15,291 nt of DNA from an uncultured Bacilli bacterium (GTDB lineage: Bacteria > Bacillota_I > Bacilli_A > RF39 > UBA660), in contig CAKOMQ010000025.1 of the NCBI GenBank assembly GCA_934096715.1, positions 1 to 15,291 on the forward strand, read 5' to 3'. Position numbers and translations under genes: made by a program. Positions 13,184 to 15,291 of the stretch are shown in pieces. Under the pieces are notes generated by a model. It saw only the letters and a program-made list of their open reading frames with translations. It was not told the origin of the DNA and did not search any database. Numbering within the stretch: position 1 is the stretch's first letter; the number at the start of each line of letters is the position of its first letter.

Positions 13184-14917
13184 TTATTCAATAATAAATG
13201 GATTTTCTAAAGAACCTTCGCCTGTTGCTGTAATATTTTTAGTAAGATAGAAGACTGGGCGAGCTGCACCCGAAGCATTCACGTTGCTGTTGTTCACGTT
13301 ACCGTTGCTATGGACATTCCACGCAGTGAAGCTGGCACCATGAGCCCCACGACGAGAAAGCGTCCATTCCCATGCGTTCTTTGTAGTATCATTATTACTT
13401 TGATGCATCCAGCCTGTTTTTAACAAAATATCGTTTTTATATGTTCCTGTTGTTAATGCTAATGCACTTGACCCCAATGATAATGTATAATCACTTGCAT
13501 ACATTAACCCTATTTTGGCAGTAGGGTTTGTCCATTCGCCTACTGTACTTGTTTTCGTACTTCTATTCATTTCATGTAAATATATTTGACTTGGAGTTAA
13601 CCTACTCCAATAGCTTGGACCTTGACTTCCATCATATGTTTTTGTATTTACTGCACTCCATGTCCAGTTTTCTATTTTATTTGACCACGTTGTGTTTTGC
13701 AAGTAATCATATGTTGTATTTGTTAAGAAATAACTTCCGTTAAGTCCTTTATACATATCACTGTTTTCCCATGATATATCTGTTTCATAGTTCGCATTCC
13801 ACGCATAAGAGCCTAGTTGTTTATATTTTATTAATTTAACATGATTTTCTCCGTTTGTATCAGAGAATACTCCAATTATTCTATACATGTATTTATCTTG
13901 ATTTGCTAAACATTCCGCTTTATCTGCTGTTCCAAAGCAAATAAAATTACTAGGAATAACAATATTAATTATTGATCCTTGAAATTCAGCAGTACATGTA
14001 TATGTATATGAACTTGTATCACTAGGACAACTGGTTTGATAAGTAGCATTATAAGTAGAGCCATCTGATGTACTTGTTCTAGTAAAATTATATAATGTTG
14101 GACATGTCGGAGTTGTATTTTGATTATTTGCTGCATTAAAATATTTACCATCATCATATGAACATGTTACACCTTGACCAACATATCTATAGCCATCTCC
14201 TTCTAATTTACTTTGCCATAACCACCCACTATCAATTAAATTTTGTGCTAATGTTTTTGTTGAATCAATTTTGTATCTTAATTTACAAGAAAATGCTTTT
14301 GTATCTCCACTTGTATATGGTTCTACCTTAATTGTATAAATATTACCTACTAAACTATCTTGAACTTTGCTTGTGTTTGTAACACTTGATGATATTCCTA
14401 TTCTTTGACTAGTTCCTGCTACTAAGTTTCTAAATTCTCCACTTACTATTATTCCAGCGTCTCCTGCATCTGTTATTTCTTTTAAAGCCATAGTCTTATC
14501 TCCAACTACTACTTTTACATCTGAGTCACTTCCATCAGTTATTGCAGTTTGCACAGTTGCTGTTACTTTATAGTTATAAGTACAGTCTAATATCTCATCG
14601 CCTTCAGGTAAATCAGCTATTGCTAAAGTATAGTTTGGATTAGTAGTTAGTGCTAAACCAGATTCATCACTATTAGCATAATAAGTCTTCCCAGCATTTG
14701 CTTGACTCATAAGACTTGCATCTAGGTTTAAAAATAAATGCTTTGTCATAGTTTGCATTGTCGGATTACCTTCTTTAGTAGCGCTGCCTGTTACCTTTGC
14801 CCCTGTCTTATCGTTGCTCGCATTAATACTAAAGTATGCATATGTTCCACCTACTAAAAGTAATAATGCAAATACAAATATTAATACGACAATTTGTTTT
14901 TTCTCCAATTTCTTCAT
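13184..14917 (-). CDS. Exported surface protein, SipW-type leader and C-type-lectin-like variable C terminus
   Basis: This 577-residue protein starts MKKLEKKQ with a hydrophobic core and GGTYAYFSINAS (23-34), a SipW-cognate signal peptide as in TasA and camelysin. The first ~210 mature residues are a beta-rich domain with alternating Thr/Ser/Val strands. A middle part holds several Cys (YNFTRTSTSDG ... TYTCTAEFQG). The C-terminal ~240 residues follow a family common in gut Firmicutes: YRIIGVFSD, WSNKIENWTWSAVN, KIGLMYASDYTLSLG, WEWTLSRRG, AWNVHSNGNVNNSNVN, GAARPVFYL, GEGSLENPFIIE. This resembles DUF6273/Lcl_C-like, C-type-lectin-type folds. DNA for residues about 514-558 is strikingly GC-rich and NNY-rich. 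AGTAGG precedes the start by about 7 nt. A promoter overlapped by a palindrome lies upstream. It is likely an adhesin or ligand-binding surface protein; the ligand is unknown. Confidence 0.82.
   Translation of the reverse strand: MKKLEKKQIVVLIFVFALLLLVGGTYAYFSINASNDKTGAKVTGSATKEGNPTMQTMTKHLFLNLDASLMSQANAGKTYYANSDESGLALTTNPNYTLAIADLPEGDEILDCTYNYKVTATVQTAITDGSDSDVKVVVGDKTMALKEITDAGDAGIIVSGEFRNLVAGTSQRIGISSSVTNTSKVQDSLVGNIYTIKVEPYTSGDTKAFSCKLRYKIDSTKTLAQNLIDSGWLWQSKLEGDGYRYVGQGVTCSYDDGKYFNAANNQNTTPTCPTLYNFTRTSTSDGSTYNATYQTSCPSDTSSYTYTCTAEFQGSIINIVIPSNFICFGTADKAECLANQDKYMYRIIGVFSDTNGENHVKLIKYKQLGSYAWNANYETDISWENSDMYKGLNGSYFLTNTTYDYLQNTTWSNKIENWTWSAVNTKTYDGSQGPSYWSRLTPSQIYLHEMNRSTKTSTVGEWTNPTAKIGLMYASDYTLSLGSSALALTTGTYKNDILLKTGWMHQSNNDTTKNAWEWTLSRRGAHGASFTAWNVHSNGNVNNSNVNASGAARPVFYLTKNITATGEGSLENPFIIE
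13255..13380 (-). other. GC-rich, NNY-codon segment: candidate DGR variable region
   Basis: Hand counting gives 66 G or C in the 120 bases 13261-13380 (55%), in a window that is visibly around 30% GC. The codons for residues 514-558 end in C or T far more than elsewhere: the stretch from SRRG to ARP contains many AAC, AAT, AGC, GGT, GCT and CAT codons. The segment sits 50-200 bp from the 3' end of a gene for a C-type-lectin-like fold and is followed by the conserved RPVFYL. These are the location and base pattern of variable regions written by diversity-generating retroelements. No reverse transcriptase or template repeat is in the window. Confidence 0.45.
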
Positions 14918-14942
14918 CTTTTACCTACTTCTTTCTAGAATA

Positions 14943-14971
14943 ATAATATCACTGTTAAATAGTATGTACAA
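14943..14971 (-). promoter_or_regulatory. Promoter of the 577-aa surface-protein gene
   Basis: On the minus strand TTGTAC (14971-14966), a 17-bp spacer ending in TGA, and TATTAT (14948-14943), a -35 with an extended -10. The leader is about 20 nt and includes AGTAGG before the ATG. Confidence 0.65.
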
Positions 14972-14995
14972 TATAAATATTTTTATATTGTACAT
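14964..14995. promoter_or_regulatory. Perfect 14-bp inverted repeat overlapping the -35 box, candidate operator
   Basis: ATGTACAATATAAA (14964-14977) and its exact complement TTTATATTGTACAT (14982-14995) flank TATT. The arm nearer the gene contains the -35 hexamer of the 577-aa protein's promoter. This suits a dimeric DNA-binding regulator. On either strand there is no T-tract after it, which argues against a terminator. Confidence 0.6.
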
Positions 14996-15009
14996 CGTTT
15001 TACATAAAA

Positions 15010-15032
15010 GAAAAAACTTGCTTATGCAAGTT
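15010..15032 (-). terminator. Terminator of the tRNA cluster
   Basis: AACTTGC pairs with GCAAGTT around ATAA on the minus strand and continues into TTTTCTTTT. It lies 11 nt after the tRNA-Lys 3' end. Confidence 0.85.
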
Positions 15033-15042
15033 ATTTACGAAA

Positions 15043-15118
15043 TGGTGTCTCGTTGGAGATTCGAACTCCAGACCCTTCGATTAAAAGTCGAATGCTCTAC
15101 CGGCTGAGCTAACGAGAC
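15043..15118 (-). tRNA. tRNA-Lys (anticodon TTT)
   Basis: A 76-nt tRNA with acceptor stem GTCTCGT/ACGAGAC, anticodon loop CTTTTAA, T loop GTTCGAAT and encoded CCA. It is the last gene of a minus-strand cluster Tyr-Gln-Lys. Confidence 0.97.
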
Positions 15119-15128
15119 AAATATAAGA

Positions 15129-15204
15129 TGGCTGCCCCGGCTAGGTTCGAACTAGCGGAATGTCAGAGTCAAAGTCTGATGCCTTACCACTTGGCTACGG
15201 GGCA
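15129..15204 (-). tRNA. tRNA-Gln (anticodon TTG)
   Basis: A tRNA with acceptor stem TGCCCCG/CGGGGCA, anticodon loop CTTTGAC, T loop GTTCGAAC and encoded CCA, 10 bp upstream of tRNA-Lys in the same direction. Confidence 0.97.
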
Positions 15205-15218
15205 ATATTTTAAGAAAA

Positions 15219-15291
15219 TGGTGGAGGGACATGGATTTGAACCATGGAACCCGAAGGAACAGATTTACAGTCTGCCGCGTTTGACCACTTC
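15219..15291 (-). tRNA. tRNA-Tyr (anticodon GTA), 5' end cut off by the window
   Basis: The anticodon loop reads CTGTAAA, a long variable arm (TTCCTTCGGGTTCC) marks a class II tRNA, the T loop is GTTCAAAT and the CCA is encoded at 15219-15221. The first bases of the acceptor stem lie beyond the right edge. Confidence 0.93.

Noticed and set aside
14814..15107. 97-aa plus-strand frame ending in the tRNA-Lys region
   Set aside because: It runs antisense through the tRNA; its end (RWRFELQTLRL) is the common false peptide read from tRNA genes.

Overview
The window comes from an AT-rich, low-GC Gram-positive-type bacterium. Gene content (rnc-smc, a short SMC, lipobox lipoprotein, SipW-type signal peptides, GtrA-fused glycosyltransferase) and the surface-protein families suggest an uncultured gut Bacilli/Mollicutes-like lineage (RF39-type); that placement is an inference. 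TGA ends the glycosyltransferase gene and Trp is encoded by TGG, so the standard bacterial code applies, not the mycoplasma code.

Layout. (1) 1-800: the 5' end of a SipW-type surface-protein gene (minus), then about 700 bp of accessory DNA. This holds a leader hairpin with a U-tract, a run of ten C, an IS21-like terminal-repeat pair, and a compact 254-bp element bounded by a long inverted repeat. The element encodes a 42-aa hydrophobic basic peptide on the minus strand and has an opposed promoter plus terminator on the plus strand: the layout of a type I toxin-antitoxin locus. (2) 799-6347: rnc-smc-ligA operon (minus), RNase III, chromosome organisation and DNA ligation, closed by a terminator. 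(3) 6430-7370: monocistronic lipoprotein of the ZnuA/TroA fold whose metal-binding histidines are all replaced. (4) tRNA-Ser(GCT) with its own promoter and terminator. (5) SDR dehydrogenase (minus). (6) 8624-8783: a candidate ~120-nt structured small RNA (plus) with promoter and terminator. (7) 8765-12591: four-gene cell-envelope operon (minus): NAGPA-type phosphodiester glycosidase, single-pass membrane protein, GT2-GtrA glycosyltransferase, PAP2 lipid phosphatase. This set fits synthesis or tailoring of an undecaprenyl-linked surface glycan. (8) 12675-14917: two exported or anchored surface proteins. The larger, 577 aa, has a SipW-type leader and a C-terminal GARPVFYL-type domain. The DNA encoding its last variable loop is about 55% GC and rich in NNY codons, a pattern expected of a diversity-generating-retroelement variable region. 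Its promoter is overlapped by a perfect 14-bp inverted repeat. (9) 15010-15291: a minus-strand tRNA cluster, Tyr (cut by the window end), Gln, Lys, then a terminator.

The most interesting items are the candidate type I toxin-antitoxin element at 371-686, the hypervariable-looking end of the 577-aa surface protein, the unassigned small RNA near 8660-8780, and the homopolymer and leader hairpin upstream of the partial surface-protein gene.
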